Shown: positions 18,193 through 26,823, counted from the first letter of the stretch. The stretch is 41,561 bases of DNA from Pseudomonadota bacterium (GCA_029779475.1 JAKPAN010000301.1:1-41561), one strand, 5' to 3'. The notes: generated by a model not told the origin, from the sequence alone. Made by a program: numbers and translations.

Positions 18193-19593
18193 ATGGACAG
18201 CCTCCGCGCAACGCCCGTTTTCGACCGCGCCCTCGTCGCCCGCTACGACGTCGACGGGCCTCGCTACACCTCGTATCCGACCGCGCCGCATTTTCGCGAG
18301 GACATCGGCGAAGGCGCGCTGCGCCGCGCGATCCTCGACTCCAACGAGGAGCCGATCCCGCGCGACATCTCCGCCTACGTGCACCTGCCGTTCTGCCTGT
18401 CGCCATGCTTCTACTGCGGCTGCTCGCGCATCGTCACGCGCGACCGCAGCCGCATCGGCGGCTATCTCGCGCGGCTGTACCGCGAGATCGAAACGGTGTC
18501 GACGCTGTTCGCGCGCGATCGCAATCTCGCCCAGCTGCATTTCGGCGGCGGCACACCGAACTTCCTCGACGCCGACCAGCTCGCCGAACTCATCGACGCG
18601 CTCGGCCGCCACTTCACTTTCAGCCGCCGCGCCGACCGCGAATTCTGCGTCGAGATCGACCCGCGCTTCTGCGACGGCGCCTACGCTCGGCGCATCGCCG
18701 AGGCCGGCATCAACCGGCTTTCGATCGGCGTGCAGGATTTCGACCCCGACGTGCAGCGCGCGGTCAACCGCGTGCAAAGCGTCGAGCAGACGCGTGAAGT
18801 CATGCTCGCCGCGCGCGAGGCCGGCGTGCGTTCCATCAACCTCGACCTCATCTACGGCCTGCCGAAGCAGACCGCGGAATCCTTCGCGCGCACGCTCGAC
18901 GCGGTGATCGCGCTGCGTCCCGAACGCATCGCCGCCTACGGCTATGCGCATTTGCCGGCGCGCTTCCCCGCGCAGCGGCAAATCGACAAGTTCGACCTGC
19001 CCAATGCCTCGGCGCGGCTCGGCCTGCTGCAACTCGCCGTCGAGCAGCTCACCGCCGCCGGCTATCGCTACATCGGCGTCGACCATTTCGCGCTGCCCGG
19101 CGACGACCTCGCGCGTGCCGCCGACGACGGCACGCTGCGGCGCAATTTCCAGGGTTATTCGACGCATGCGGCCTGCGACCTCGTCGGCTTCGGCATGAGC
19201 GCGATCAGCCACGTCGGCGACACCTACAGCCAGAATGCGCGCGACCTGCCCGGCTACTACGGCCCGCTCGACGAGGCTCGCCTGCCGACCGTGCGCGGCC
19301 TGCGCCTGTCCGACGACGACCGCCTGCGCGCCGACGTGATCCAGCAGCTGATGTGCGCCGGCACGCTCGATATCCGCGCCTTCGAAACTCGCCATCTCGT
19401 ATACTTCGATACCTATTTCCGGCGCTCGTTCGAAAGACTGATGCCGCTCGCTGCGGACGGCCTCGTCGAATACACGCCGGAGCGCATCACGGTGACGCCG
19501 CGCGGGCAATTCCTGCTGCGCAACATCGCGATGTGTTTCGACGCCTATCTCGGCGCCGAGAACGGGCCCGCCCGTTATTCGCGCGCCGTCTGA
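18193..19593 (+). CDS. hemN: oxygen-independent coproporphyrinogen III dehydrogenase
   Basis: A radical-SAM enzyme (466 residues, 457 in E. coli) that decarboxylates coproporphyrinogen III to protoporphyrinogen IX without oxygen; it supplies heme for the b- and c-type cytochromes encoded downstream. The N-terminus has YDVDGPRYTSYPTAPHF, as in genuine HemN. The cluster motif is CLSPCFYCGC: Cys68, Cys72 and Cys75 bind the 4Fe-4S cluster, and Cys77 is the extra HemN cysteine. LHFGGGTPNFL and the C-terminal HemN domain are intact, which separates it from HemW-like proteins. Preceded by an FNR box, it is followed after 16 bases by fnr. Confidence 0.96.
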   Translation: MDSLRATPVFDRALVARYDVDGPRYTSYPTAPHFREDIGEGALRRAILDSNEEPIPRDISAYVHLPFCLSPCFYCGCSRIVTRDRSRIGGYLARLYREIETVSTLFARDRNLAQLHFGGGTPNFLDADQLAELIDALGRHFTFSRRADREFCVEIDPRFCDGAYARRIAEAGINRLSIGVQDFDPDVQRAVNRVQSVEQTREVMLAAREAGVRSINLDLIYGLPKQTAESFARTLDAVIALRPERIAAYGYAHLPARFPAQRQIDKFDLPNASARLGLLQLAVEQLTAAGYRYIGVDHFALPGDDLARAADDGTLRRNFQGYSTHAACDLVGFGMSAISHVGDTYSQNARDLPGYYGPLDEARLPTVRGLRLSDDDRLRADVIQQLMCAGTLDIRAFETRHLVYFDTYFRRSFERLMPLAADGLVEYTPERITVTPRGQFLLRNIAMCFDAYLGAENGPARYSRAV

Positions 19594-19609
19594 CCCGGAG
19601 CCGCCGCCA

Positions 19610-20368
19610 ATGGGCCGAGCGATGTTGCAAGGGCGCATGCATGCCCCGAACCCGATCGCCAGCGATGGCGACGAAGCGCATTTCTGCTCGACCTGCGCCT
19701 TCGGCTCGGTGTGCATCGGCAGCGGCGTCGACAAGGTCGCGCTGCACGACCTGCATTGCCTCGTCGAACACGTCGGCGCATATCGATCCGGCGATGCGAT
19801 CTTCCGCACCGGCGACCGCTTCAACGCGATCTACGCGGTGCGTTCCGGCGCGGTGAAGACGCGCGTGGTCGATCTCGAAGGCCGCGAACTCGTGCTCGGC
19901 TTCCACCTGCCCGGCGAGCTGATCGGTCTGGATGCGATCGATCCGGAAAGCTATCCCTGCGACGCGATCGCACTGGGCGACGTGGAAGTGTGCCGCTTCT
20001 CGTTTCCCGCGCTCGCCACGCTTGCCACGCGAGCGCCGTCGATCCAGCGCGAACTGTTCCGGCGCCTGTCGCGCGACATCGGCAATGCCGCACTGCTCGC
20101 GGGCGATTATTCCGCCGACGAACGCCTCGCCGCATTCCTGATCGGCCTCGGCCGCCGCTACGCCGACCGCAGCTTCCCGGTGCATACGTTGACGCTCGCG
20201 ATGCCGCGCGGCGACATCGCCAACTACCTGCGCCTGGCTGCCGAAACCGTGAGCCGCGTGCTGCGCCGATTCCAGGATCGCGGACTCATCCGCGTCGACG
20301 GCCGCCATGTCTCGATCGCGAAACCCGCCGAATTGTTCGACCTCGCGCGGCCGATCCTGCAGCGCTGA
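19610..20368 (+). CDS. fnr: FNR-type oxygen-sensing transcriptional regulator
   Basis: A Crp/Fnr regulator of 252 residues that binds DNA when its 4Fe-4S cluster is intact under low oxygen. The four ligands are present: Cys26, Cys29 and Cys35 (C-x2-C-x5-C) and Cys128 in VEVC, matching E. coli Cys20, 23, 29 and 122. A cyclic-nucleotide-like barrel spans about 45-150, then the dimer helix. The helix-turn-helix has ETVSRVLRRF with Glu212, Ser215 and Arg216, the residues that read TTGA half-sites. It is 16 bases after hemN, so the hemN FNR box probably drives it too, giving autoregulation. Four matching boxes lie in this island. The start could also be ATG at 19622 or 19640. Confidence 0.94.
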   Translation: MGRAMLQGRMHAPNPIASDGDEAHFCSTCAFGSVCIGSGVDKVALHDLHCLVEHVGAYRSGDAIFRTGDRFNAIYAVRSGAVKTRVVDLEGRELVLGFHLPGELIGLDAIDPESYPCDAIALGDVEVCRFSFPALATLATRAPSIQRELFRRLSRDIGNAALLAGDYSADERLAAFLIGLGRRYADRSFPVHTLTLAMPRGDIANYLRLAAETVSRVLRRFQDRGLIRVDGRHVSIAKPAELFDLARPILQR

Positions 20369-20617
20369 GATTGCGCGTGCGACGGCAAGGAAAGTCCCCC
20401 GCTTCATCGCTTTCGCATATTTCGCCCTGAGCGTCACGACTTGCAGGGTCTGTGTGAGAGACGAATCCGCCGCCAATCGTGCGCTGAGGCGTGGCGACAC
20501 CGATCGGCATGAGTATTCAAAGCGGTCGCGGCCCATCGCAGGTGGCGTTCTTCCGAGCCCGTTTACTCGGCGCGCAGCGAAGAAGCGCGTCGCCGTACCG
20601 CCAGTACCTGCCGCTTT

Positions 20618-20631
20618 CTGACCTGGATCAA
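20618..20631. promoter_or_regulatory. FNR-like box upstream of nnrS
   Basis: CTGAC-CTGG-ATCAA has one perfect half-site and one with two mismatches to TTGAT-N4-ATCAA. Its centre is exactly 41.5 bases upstream of the ATG at 20666, the same geometry as at hemN. A poor -10 (CAGAGT, 20654-20659) occupies the expected place. A nitric oxide-responsive Dnr/NnrR-type relative could also bind it. The rest of the 297-base gap from 20369 shows no gene. Confidence 0.65.
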
Positions 20632-20665
20632 AGCGGCCCTGCCAGCGCGGGCGCAGAGTCGGCGG

Positions 20666-21931
20666 ATGAAAAGCAGCCCTGCTTCACCATCGCGCCTTTC
20701 GATCATGCCAGCAGCGCGCTCTTTGGCTGACTGGCCGACGATATTCGCCAGCGCCCCGCATCGCCTGATGTTCTTCGCCGGCGCGACAGCGGTGATTGCG
20801 ACGATGTTGTGGTGGGCGTGTTTCCTCGCCGCCGGTTATTTTGGCCACGCGTTTCCCGCGGCGCCGGTGCCGGCCGGTTGGGCGCATGCGGTGTTCGCGC
20901 AGTACGGCATGCTCGCGCCTTTCATCTTCGGCTTCCTGCTCACGGTGTTTCCGCGCTGGATGGGCCAGCCGGCGCTGGAGTGGCGTCATTACGTGCCGGT
21001 CTTCATCGGCATTTTCGGCGGCTATCTGCTTGCGCAGATCGGATTGCTCGACCTGCGGCCGCTGCTGCTCGCCGGCATCGCGCTGATGCTCGCGGGCTGG
21101 ATCGCGGCGCTCGTCGCGCTCGGCGGCGTGCTCGCGCGCAACGGCGCAAAGGATCGCCACGCGCTGTCGTGCTTCTGCGCGCTGGTGCTCGGCGCCTGCG
21201 GACTCGCCGCGTTCGGCGCATTCGCGCTCGGTGCGCCGTGGCAGTTCGCGTTCTTCGCGATCCGCATCGGCACGTTCGGCCTGCTCGTGCCGATCTATTT
21301 CACGGTCTGCCATCGGATGATTCCGTTCTTCAGCGGCAACGCGGTCGGCGCCGGCTATCGCCTGTTCCGTCCGGCATGGAGTCTGCCTGCGCTGTGGGTG
21401 TTGCTGCTCGCGCACCTGTTCCTCGATCTGCGCCACCAGCAGGATTGGCTCTGGCTCGCCGATGCGCCGCTGGCCGCGCTGTTCCTCGCGCACTGGATTG
21501 GCTGGCAGCCGTGGAAATGCCGCCGGCCGGGCCTGCTCGCGGCGCTCTACATCGCCAGCGCGTGGCTGACGATCGCGTTCGCGCTGTACGCGGCGCAGAG
21601 TGTCCTCGCGTGGAGCGGCCACGGCTTCCTGTTCGCACGCGCGCCGGCGCATGCGCTCACGGTCGGCTTCTTCGGCTCGATGCTGGTCGCGATGGTGACG
21701 CGCGTGACGCAGGGACATTCCGGCCGGCCGCTGGAAATGGGTCGCATCCCGTGGCTGACGTTCTGCCTGCTGCAGGTCGTCGCGCTGATTCGCCTGTACG
21801 CGGAAATCGCGCCCGACGCGCCGCGCTGGCTCGTGGTCGCCGCATTCGGCTGGATCGTCGCGTTCCTGCCGTGGGTGCTGCGCTCGCTCTGGATCTACGC
21901 GACGCCGCGCGCGGACGGCAGGCCCGGCTGA
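20666..21931 (+). CDS. nnrS: NnrS family heme-copper membrane protein
   Basis: A polytopic membrane protein (421 residues, about 12 hydrophobic segments). NnrS proteins bind heme and copper and protect cells against nitric oxide and nitrosative stress, typically beside denitrification genes. Family features seen are HRLMFFAGA near the start, HAVFAQYGMLAPFIFGFLLTVFPRWMG, FTVCHRMIPFFSGN, HALTVGFFGSMLVAMVTRVTQGHSGRP and late Trp-rich helices; the several His residues in these motifs are likely metal ligands. The start at 20666 fits the FNR-like box; ATG at 20705 is an alternative. The SirB2-like gene follows after 10 bases. Confidence 0.93.
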   Translation: MKSSPASPSRLSIMPAARSLADWPTIFASAPHRLMFFAGATAVIATMLWWACFLAAGYFGHAFPAAPVPAGWAHAVFAQYGMLAPFIFGFLLTVFPRWMGQPALEWRHYVPVFIGIFGGYLLAQIGLLDLRPLLLAGIALMLAGWIAALVALGGVLARNGAKDRHALSCFCALVLGACGLAAFGAFALGAPWQFAFFAIRIGTFGLLVPIYFTVCHRMIPFFSGNAVGAGYRLFRPAWSLPALWVLLLAHLFLDLRHQQDWLWLADAPLAALFLAHWIGWQPWKCRRPGLLAALYIASAWLTIAFALYAAQSVLAWSGHGFLFARAPAHALTVGFFGSMLVAMVTRVTQGHSGRPLEMGRIPWLTFCLLQVVALIRLYAEIAPDAPRWLVVAAFGWIVAFLPWVLRSLWIYATPRADGRPG

Positions 21932-21941
21932 GCGTGAGCCC

Positions 21942-22343
21942 GTGATCGAGTTCTATCCGCAGATCAAGTTTGTCCACGTCGCCGCCGCGATCCTTTCCGG
22001 CAGCCTGTTCGCGCTGCGCGGGACGCTCATGCTGGCGCGTTCGCGCTGGACGAACCACGCCGCGTTGCGCGGCCTGTCCTACGCGATCGACACGACGCTG
22101 CTGACCGCAGCGCTGATGCTGGCGACGATCCTGCACCAGTACCCGTTCGTGCAGGGATGGCTGACGGCGAAGGTATTGCTGCTCGTCGTCTACATCGTGC
22201 TCGGCACGCTCGCGCTCAAGCGAGGACGCACGCGCGGCGTGCAGGTCGCGAGCTTTTTCGCTGCGCTTGCCGTGTTCACCGCGATCGTGGGCATCGCCCG
22301 TGCACACGATCCGTGGGGCTGGTTTGCACCGCTGCTATCCTGA
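21942..22343 (+). CDS. SirB2-like integral membrane protein
   Basis: A 133-residue membrane protein with four predicted helices. The N-terminal KFVHVAAAILSGSLFALRG and the central DTTLLTAALMLATILHQYPFVQGWLTAKVLLLVVYIVLG match the pattern of the SirB family (SirB2), including conserved His residues in the first and third helices. SirB proteins were named from Salmonella invasion gene expression, but their biochemical role is not known. The start is GTG at 21942, 10 bases after nnrS. Cotranscription with nnrS suggests a respiratory or heme-related role. Confidence 0.78.
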   Translation: MIEFYPQIKFVHVAAAILSGSLFALRGTLMLARSRWTNHAALRGLSYAIDTTLLTAALMLATILHQYPFVQGWLTAKVLLLVVYIVLGTLALKRGRTRGVQVASFFAALAVFTAIVGIARAHDPWGWFAPLLS

Positions 22344-22367
22344 CCGCGCGCAGCACGGGATCGGACG

Positions 22368-23612
22368 ATGGAACTGGAAGGCGTCGCTCTGCCGGGTTTT
22401 CTTGCCGCGATCGGCGGCGGCTTGCTGGTCGGCATCGAACGCGAGCGCAGTCTCGCGGCGAGCCCGCAACGCGCCGCAGCCGGCGTGCGCACGTTCACGC
22501 TCGCGGCGCTCGCAGGCGCGGTCGCCGCGCTGCTCGGACCGATCGCCTTGGGCGTCGGTGGTGCGGGTGTCGTCGCGCTGGCGCTGGCGAGCTATCTCGG
22601 CAGCCGCGACGAAGACCCGGGCCTGACCAGCGAGCTCGCGCTCGTGTTGTGCTTTCTGCTCGGCGCGTGCGCGCTGACGTCGGCGCAGCTTGCCGCGGGC
22701 CTGTTCGTCGGCGTCGCGGTGCTGCTGGCGAGCCGCGACGCACTGCACCGCTTCACGCGACAGGTGCTTAACGACGCCGAAGTCGCCGATCTGCTGCTGC
22801 TCGCCGCATCGGTGCTGATCGTGCTGCCGCTGCTGCCGGATCGCACGATCGATCCATTGGAGGTCGTCAATCCGCGCAAGCTGTGGTTGCTCGTCGTGCT
22901 CGTGATGTCGATCAACGCGGCCGGCTACATCGCGTTGCGTGTCGTTGGCGGCCGGCACGGCCTGCTGCTCGCGGGCCTGCTCGGCGGCTTCGTCTCGAGC
23001 GCCGCGACCATCGGCAGCATGGGCCAGCGCGCGCATGCGATGCCGGACTTGCGCCGCTCCGCGATCGCCGGCGCGCTGGCGTCGAACGTCGCGACGGTGA
23101 TCCAGCTCGCCGTCATCCTCGCCGCGCTGTCGCCCGAACTGCTGCGCGCGTTCGTGCCGGCGCTCGTTGCGGCCGGGATCGCCGCGGCGGTTGCGGCCGC
23201 CGTGTACGCCGTGCGCGCGAGCCGCGAGCAGGCACCGCCCGCGACCTCGCTGGTGGGCGCACGTCCGTTCGACCTCGGCCACGCGCTGCTATTCGCCGCG
23301 ATCGTCGGCGCCGCGCTGCTGCTCGGCGCCGCGCTGAACCGCTGGCTCGGCAGCGGGGGCGTGTTCGCGGCGGCGGCGGCGAGCGGTCTTGCCGACGTAC
23401 ACGCCGCGGCGGTTTCACTCGGCCAGCTCGCCTCCACTGGCACCGTGCCGATCGCCGACGCGCGCATGGCGCTGGCGCTCGCCTTCCTGGCCAACTCGGC
23501 GATGAAAGGACTCGCCGCATTCGGCGCCGGGGACGCGATCTACGCACGCGCGATGCTGGCCGGCATCGCGGTGATCGACGTGGCGCTCGTCGCCGCCCTG
23601 TGGATACCGTGA
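22368..23612 (+). CDS. MgtC/DUF4010 family membrane protein
   Basis: A 414-residue membrane protein. The N-terminal half is MgtC-like (FLAAIGGGLLVGIERERS and GVRTFTLAALAGAVAALLG), and the C-terminal half is the DUF4010 domain (GGFVSSAATIGSMG, LASNVATVIQLAVILAALS, and FLANSAMKGLAAFGAG). About 11 hydrophobic segments are visible. Members are proposed to affect ion balance or act as transporters; no substrate is known. It is 24 bases downstream of the SirB2-like gene, so it can be the third gene of the nnrS unit. It is followed by the separate nirK promoter. Confidence 0.85.
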   Translation: MELEGVALPGFLAAIGGGLLVGIERERSLAASPQRAAAGVRTFTLAALAGAVAALLGPIALGVGGAGVVALALASYLGSRDEDPGLTSELALVLCFLLGACALTSAQLAAGLFVGVAVLLASRDALHRFTRQVLNDAEVADLLLLAASVLIVLPLLPDRTIDPLEVVNPRKLWLLVVLVMSINAAGYIALRVVGGRHGLLLAGLLGGFVSSAATIGSMGQRAHAMPDLRRSAIAGALASNVATVIQLAVILAALSPELLRAFVPALVAAGIAAAVAAAVYAVRASREQAPPATSLVGARPFDLGHALLFAAIVGAALLLGAALNRWLGSGGVFAAAAASGLADVHAAAVSLGQLASTGTVPIADARMALALAFLANSAMKGLAAFGAGDAIYARAMLAGIAVIDVALVAALWIP

Positions 23613-23659
23613 AGTGAAGTGACGCATCACGCCGTGCCGCAGGTTTCGACGCGGCCGGC

Positions 23660-23673
23660 TTGATCCAGGTCAG
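23660..23673. promoter_or_regulatory. FNR-like box of the nirK promoter
   Basis: TTGAT-CCAG-GTCAG has a perfect left half-site and two mismatches in the right. With activation at -41.5 the transcript would start at 23708, giving a 35-base leader. The -10 TACACT then falls exactly at -12 to -7. Low-oxygen or nitric-oxide control by FNR or a Dnr/NnrR relative is likely. Confidence 0.75.
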
Positions 23674-23695
23674 CGTGTCGCCGCCATCGACCGGC

Positions 23696-23701
23696 TACAC
23701 T
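23696..23701 (+). promoter_or_regulatory. -10 element of the nirK promoter
   Basis: TACACT matches the sigma-70 -10 at four of six positions. It is correctly placed relative to the FNR-like box centred at 23666.5, and an AAGGGA ribosome site (23731-23736) precedes the start codon. Confidence 0.6.
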
Positions 23702-23742
23702 GAAAACGTCGCTCGCTTCCTCTGGCTGCCAAGGGAGTCACC

Positions 23743-25263
23743 ATGAAAGGCCTGCTGTTCGTCTGCATCCTGCTTGCCGCCGCCGGCCTCGCCGGCTGCA
23801 ACGCGCCCTCCGCTTCCTCTGCCTCCCCCACGACCTCCGCGGCGTCGACGCCATCGGCGACCGACGGCTCCAACAAGGGCGACTTCGGCCCGCCGCAGGG
23901 CGAGCCGATCCACGCCGTGCTGACTTCGCCGCCGCAGGTTCCGCCGCCGGTCAATCGCGACCACCCGGCCAAGGTCATCGTCGAACTCGAAGTGGTCGAG
24001 AAGGAATTGCCGATCTCCGAAGGCGTGACCTACACGTTCTGGACGTTCGGCGGCACCGTACCGGGCAGTTTCATCCGCGTGCGCCAAGGCGACACGGTCG
24101 AGTTCCATCTCAAGAACTCGCCGGACAGCAAGATGCCGCACAACATCGACCTGCACGGCGTGACCGGCCCCGGCGGCGGCGCGGCGTCGAGCTTCACCGC
24201 GCCGGGCCACGAATCGCAGTTCACGTTCAAGGCGCTCAATCAGGGCATCTACGTCTACCACTGCGCGACCGCACCCGTCGGCATGCATATCGCCAACGGC
24301 ATGTACGGCCTCATCCTCATCGAACCGCCGCAAGGCTTGCCGAAGGTCGACCACGAGTACTACGTGATGCAAGGCGACTTCTACACGACCGGCAAATACC
24401 GCGAGAAAGGCCACCAGCCGTTCGACATGGAAAAGGCGATCGACGAGAACCCGACGTACGTCCTGTTCAACGGCCACGAGGGCGCGCTCACCGGCGACAA
24501 GGCGCTGGCCGCGAAAACCAACGAAACCGTACGCCTGTTCGTCGGCAACGGCGGTCCGAACCTCGTCTCGAGCTTCCATGTGATCGGCGAGATCTTCGAC
24601 ACGGTGCGGCCGGAAGGCGGCACCGTCGTGCAGCACAACGTGCAGACCACGCTGATTCCGTCGGGTGGCGCGGCAATCGTCGAGTTCCATACCGAAGTGC
24701 CGGGCAGCTACGTGCTCGTCGACCACTCGATCTTCCGCGCATTCAACAAGGGGGCGCTTGGCATCCTCAAGGTCGACGGGCCGGAAAACCTCGCGATCTA
24801 TTCGGGCAAGGAAGTCGATTCGGTATACCTCGGCGATCGAGCCGAACCGAATTTGAAAGCCGTTACCACCGCCGCGAAGGCGCACGAAGCCGGCACGCTG
24901 ACCAAGGACGAGCAGATCGCCGCCGGCAAGCAACTCTTCACCGGAACGTGCTCGGTCTGCCACCAAGCCAACGGCGAAGGCTTGCCCAGCGTGTTCCCGC
25001 CGTTGGCCAAATCGAGCGTGCTCGCGGACGATCCCAAGCGCATCGTGCAGATCATGCTGCATGGCCTGAGCGGCAAGATCAGCGTCAACGGTACCGAGTA
25101 CAACTCGGTGATGCCGCCGATGACGCAGTTGACCGACGACGAAGTCGCCAACATCGGTACCTTCGTGCTCAACAGCTGGGGCAACCCGGGCGGCCGGATC
25201 ACCAAGGAGGAGGCCGCGGCAGCGCGTGCGGCTAATCCGAACGCGACGCAAGCCGAACACTGA
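23743..25263 (+). CDS. nirK: copper-containing nitrite reductase with C-terminal cytochrome c domain
   Basis: Reduces nitrite to nitric oxide. The 506-residue protein has a lipobox LAGC (Cys19), so it is predicted to be anchored to a membrane, then an Ala/Ser/Pro-rich linker to about 60. Two cupredoxin domains follow. Type 1 copper ligands are His133, Cys174, His182 and Met187; type 2 ligands are His138, His173 and His328; catalytic Asp136 and His279 are present. A fused cytochrome c domain (about 385-485) carries CSVCH at 403-407, with the heme Met probably in NSVMPPM (457 or 460). Such three-domain enzymes, known from Ralstonia pickettii, feed electrons internally from heme to type 1 copper. 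nirV follows after 10 bases. Confidence 0.96.
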   Translation: MKGLLFVCILLAAAGLAGCNAPSASSASPTTSAASTPSATDGSNKGDFGPPQGEPIHAVLTSPPQVPPPVNRDHPAKVIVELEVVEKELPISEGVTYTFWTFGGTVPGSFIRVRQGDTVEFHLKNSPDSKMPHNIDLHGVTGPGGGAASSFTAPGHESQFTFKALNQGIYVYHCATAPVGMHIANGMYGLILIEPPQGLPKVDHEYYVMQGDFYTTGKYREKGHQPFDMEKAIDENPTYVLFNGHEGALTGDKALAAKTNETVRLFVGNGGPNLVSSFHVIGEIFDTVRPEGGTVVQHNVQTTLIPSGGAAIVEFHTEVPGSYVLVDHSIFRAFNKGALGILKVDGPENLAIYSGKEVDSVYLGDRAEPNLKAVTTAAKAHEAGTLTKDEQIAAGKQLFTGTCSVCHQANGEGLPSVFPPLAKSSVLADDPKRIVQIMLHGLSGKISVNGTEYNSVMPPMTQLTDDEVANIGTFVLNSWGNPGGRITKEEAAAARAANPNATQAEH

Positions 25264-25273
25264 CGAGACGACG

Positions 25274-26104
25274 ATGCGACAGACGCGCATCCCCGGCAAC
25301 GCAACGCCGCGCGTTTCCCGCGCGCGGCGGACTGCGCTGGCTGCCCTCCTGTCGGTCGCGACCAGTGCCGTGCAAGCAGCGCCTGCCTATGTCGATATTC
25401 CGCCGACTTCGTTCCTGAGCGTCATCGAAACCGAAGCGGACGCGAAGCCGCAGCCCGTCGCGGCTTTCGCGTTACGCGCCGAGCCGGTCACCAACGCTGA
25501 ATTCCTCGCGTTCGTGAACACCCATCGCGAATGGCGCCGCGACCAGGTGCCTTCGCTGTTCGCCGACACGGGCTATCTCTCGCATTGGCCATCGGCCACC
25601 GAACTCGGCGGCAAGGCGCTGCCGAGCCAGCCGGTCACGCGCGTGAGCTGGTTCGCCGCGCAGGCCTATTGCGAATCGGAGAACGCACGCCTGCCGAGCT
25701 GGATCGAATGGGAACGCACCGCCGCCGCGAGCGACACGGTCGCCGATGCACGGGGTGATTCCGCGTGGCGCAGGCAACTGCTCGACTGGTACGCAAAACC
25801 CTCAACCGGCGCGCTCGCGAACATCGGCGGCGCGCCGAACCTCTATGGCGTGCGCGACCTGCACGGCCTGGTCTGGGAATGGGTCGACGACTACGCGGCG
25901 CTCATGGTGACTGCCGACAGCCGCGACCAGAACGATCCGGATCGCCTAAAATTCTGCGGTGCGGCGGCGCTTTCCCTGCGCGACCGCGACAACTACGCGT
26001 TGCTCATGCGCATCGCCATGCTGTCCTCGCTCAAGGCGGCCGATACGACGGCGAATCTCGGTTTCCGCTGCGCACGCGCCACCGATGCGAAGGTGATGCC
26101 ATGA
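25274..26104 (+). CDS. nirV: NirV-like formylglycine-generating-enzyme-domain protein
   Basis: An exported 276-residue protein with the FGE/SUMF1 fold, commonly encoded next to nirK. A twin-basic signal peptide ends near VQA (residue 34-35). Family motifs appear in order: EPVTNAEFLAFV, PVTRVSWFAAQAYCESENARLPS, the central LYGVRDLHGLVWEWVDDY, and the final NLGFRCAR. True formylglycine-generating enzymes use a cysteine pair; only scattered cysteines are seen here, so sulfatase-type activity is unlikely. NirV's role in nitrite reduction is unproven; help in copper-enzyme assembly is an inference from context. Its stop overlaps the SCO gene start by four bases. Confidence 0.85.
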   Translation: MRQTRIPGNATPRVSRARRTALAALLSVATSAVQAAPAYVDIPPTSFLSVIETEADAKPQPVAAFALRAEPVTNAEFLAFVNTHREWRRDQVPSLFADTGYLSHWPSATELGGKALPSQPVTRVSWFAAQAYCESENARLPSWIEWERTAAASDTVADARGDSAWRRQLLDWYAKPSTGALANIGGAPNLYGVRDLHGLVWEWVDDYAALMVTADSRDQNDPDRLKFCGAAALSLRDRDNYALLMRIAMLSSLKAADTTANLGFRCARATDAKVMP

Positions 26105-26823
26105 ACACGACGCATGAATCCGCGACGCGAGACGCCACGGCGCGCATCGATTCGGAGCGCGATGCCCTCCCGTGCCTGTGCTGCGGCACGGCCATGCAGC
26201 GCTGCGAAGCGACAACGCCGACGCCGACGCGACACCGTTCCGCGCGATGGCTGATCGCAACGCTCGCGGCCATGCTGCTGGCGCTTGGTTTCACGCTCAC
26301 CCACGCACGCGCAGCCGAAGCATTGCCCGGCGACTCGGTCTATCAGCTCGGGCTGCCGCTCGTCGACCAGGATGGCCAAGCGTTCGATTTCGCCGCAGGC
26401 CGCGGCAAGCCGCGCCTGATCAGCATGTTCTATTCCTCGTGCAAGTTCGTCTGCCCGATGATCGTCGACACGCTGCGCAACACCGAACGCGCGCTCGATC
26501 CCGCTCAGCGCAAGCAGATCGACGTGCTCCTGGTGAGCCTCGACCCGGACACCGACACGCCGGCCGCGCTCAAGCATCTCGCCGATCAGCGCCACATCGA
26601 CACACCCCGCTGGCGTCTCGCGCGCACCGACGCCGCGCACGTGCGCCGCCTCGCCGCGGTGCTCGGGGTCCAGTACAAGCAGCTTGGCAAGGCGGATTTC
26701 AGCCATTCGACCGTGCTCGTGCTGCTCGATGCGAACGGGCGCATCGCGGCGCGCAGCGAAAAACTCGGCGATGCCGATCCGGCCTTCGTCGACGCGATCC
26801 GGCGCGTGCTGGCGCCGGACTGA
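26101..26823 (+). CDS. SCO1/SenC family copper chaperone with cysteine-rich N-terminal extension
   Basis: A membrane-anchored copper chaperone of 240 residues for loading CuA, CuB or nitrite reductase centres. The thioredoxin-like domain (about 75-240) has the copper motif SSCKFVCPM (Cys114 and Cys118) and the distal ligand His202 in DFSHST. A single hydrophobic helix at about 50-68 places this domain in the periplasm. The preceding 49 residues are unusual: Cys25, Cys27, Cys28 and Cys35 are clustered in PCLCCGTAMQRC, possibly binding metal on the cytoplasmic side. The gene overlaps nirV by four bases and ends 116 bases before ccoN. It could serve NirK, the cbb3 oxidase, or both. Confidence 0.9.
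   Translation: MNTTHESATRDATARIDSERDALPCLCCGTAMQRCEATTPTPTRHRSARWLIATLAAMLLALGFTLTHARAAEALPGDSVYQLGLPLVDQDGQAFDFAAGRGKPRLISMFYSSCKFVCPMIVDTLRNTERALDPAQRKQIDVLLVSLDPDTDTPAALKHLADQRHIDTPRWRLARTDAAHVRRLAAVLGVQYKQLGKADFSHSTVLVLLDANGRIAARSEKLGDADPAFVDAIRRVLAPD

Noticed and set aside
20491..20730. 79-residue frame in the gap upstream of nnrS
   Set aside because: Overlaps the FNR-like box and the nnrS start, has no ribosome site and biased Arg/Ser composition.
23701..23716. TGAAAACG...GCTCGC shared by the nirK leader and 26821-26833
   Set aside because: Short partial similarity in unrelated contexts (leader against a stop codon region); probably chance.
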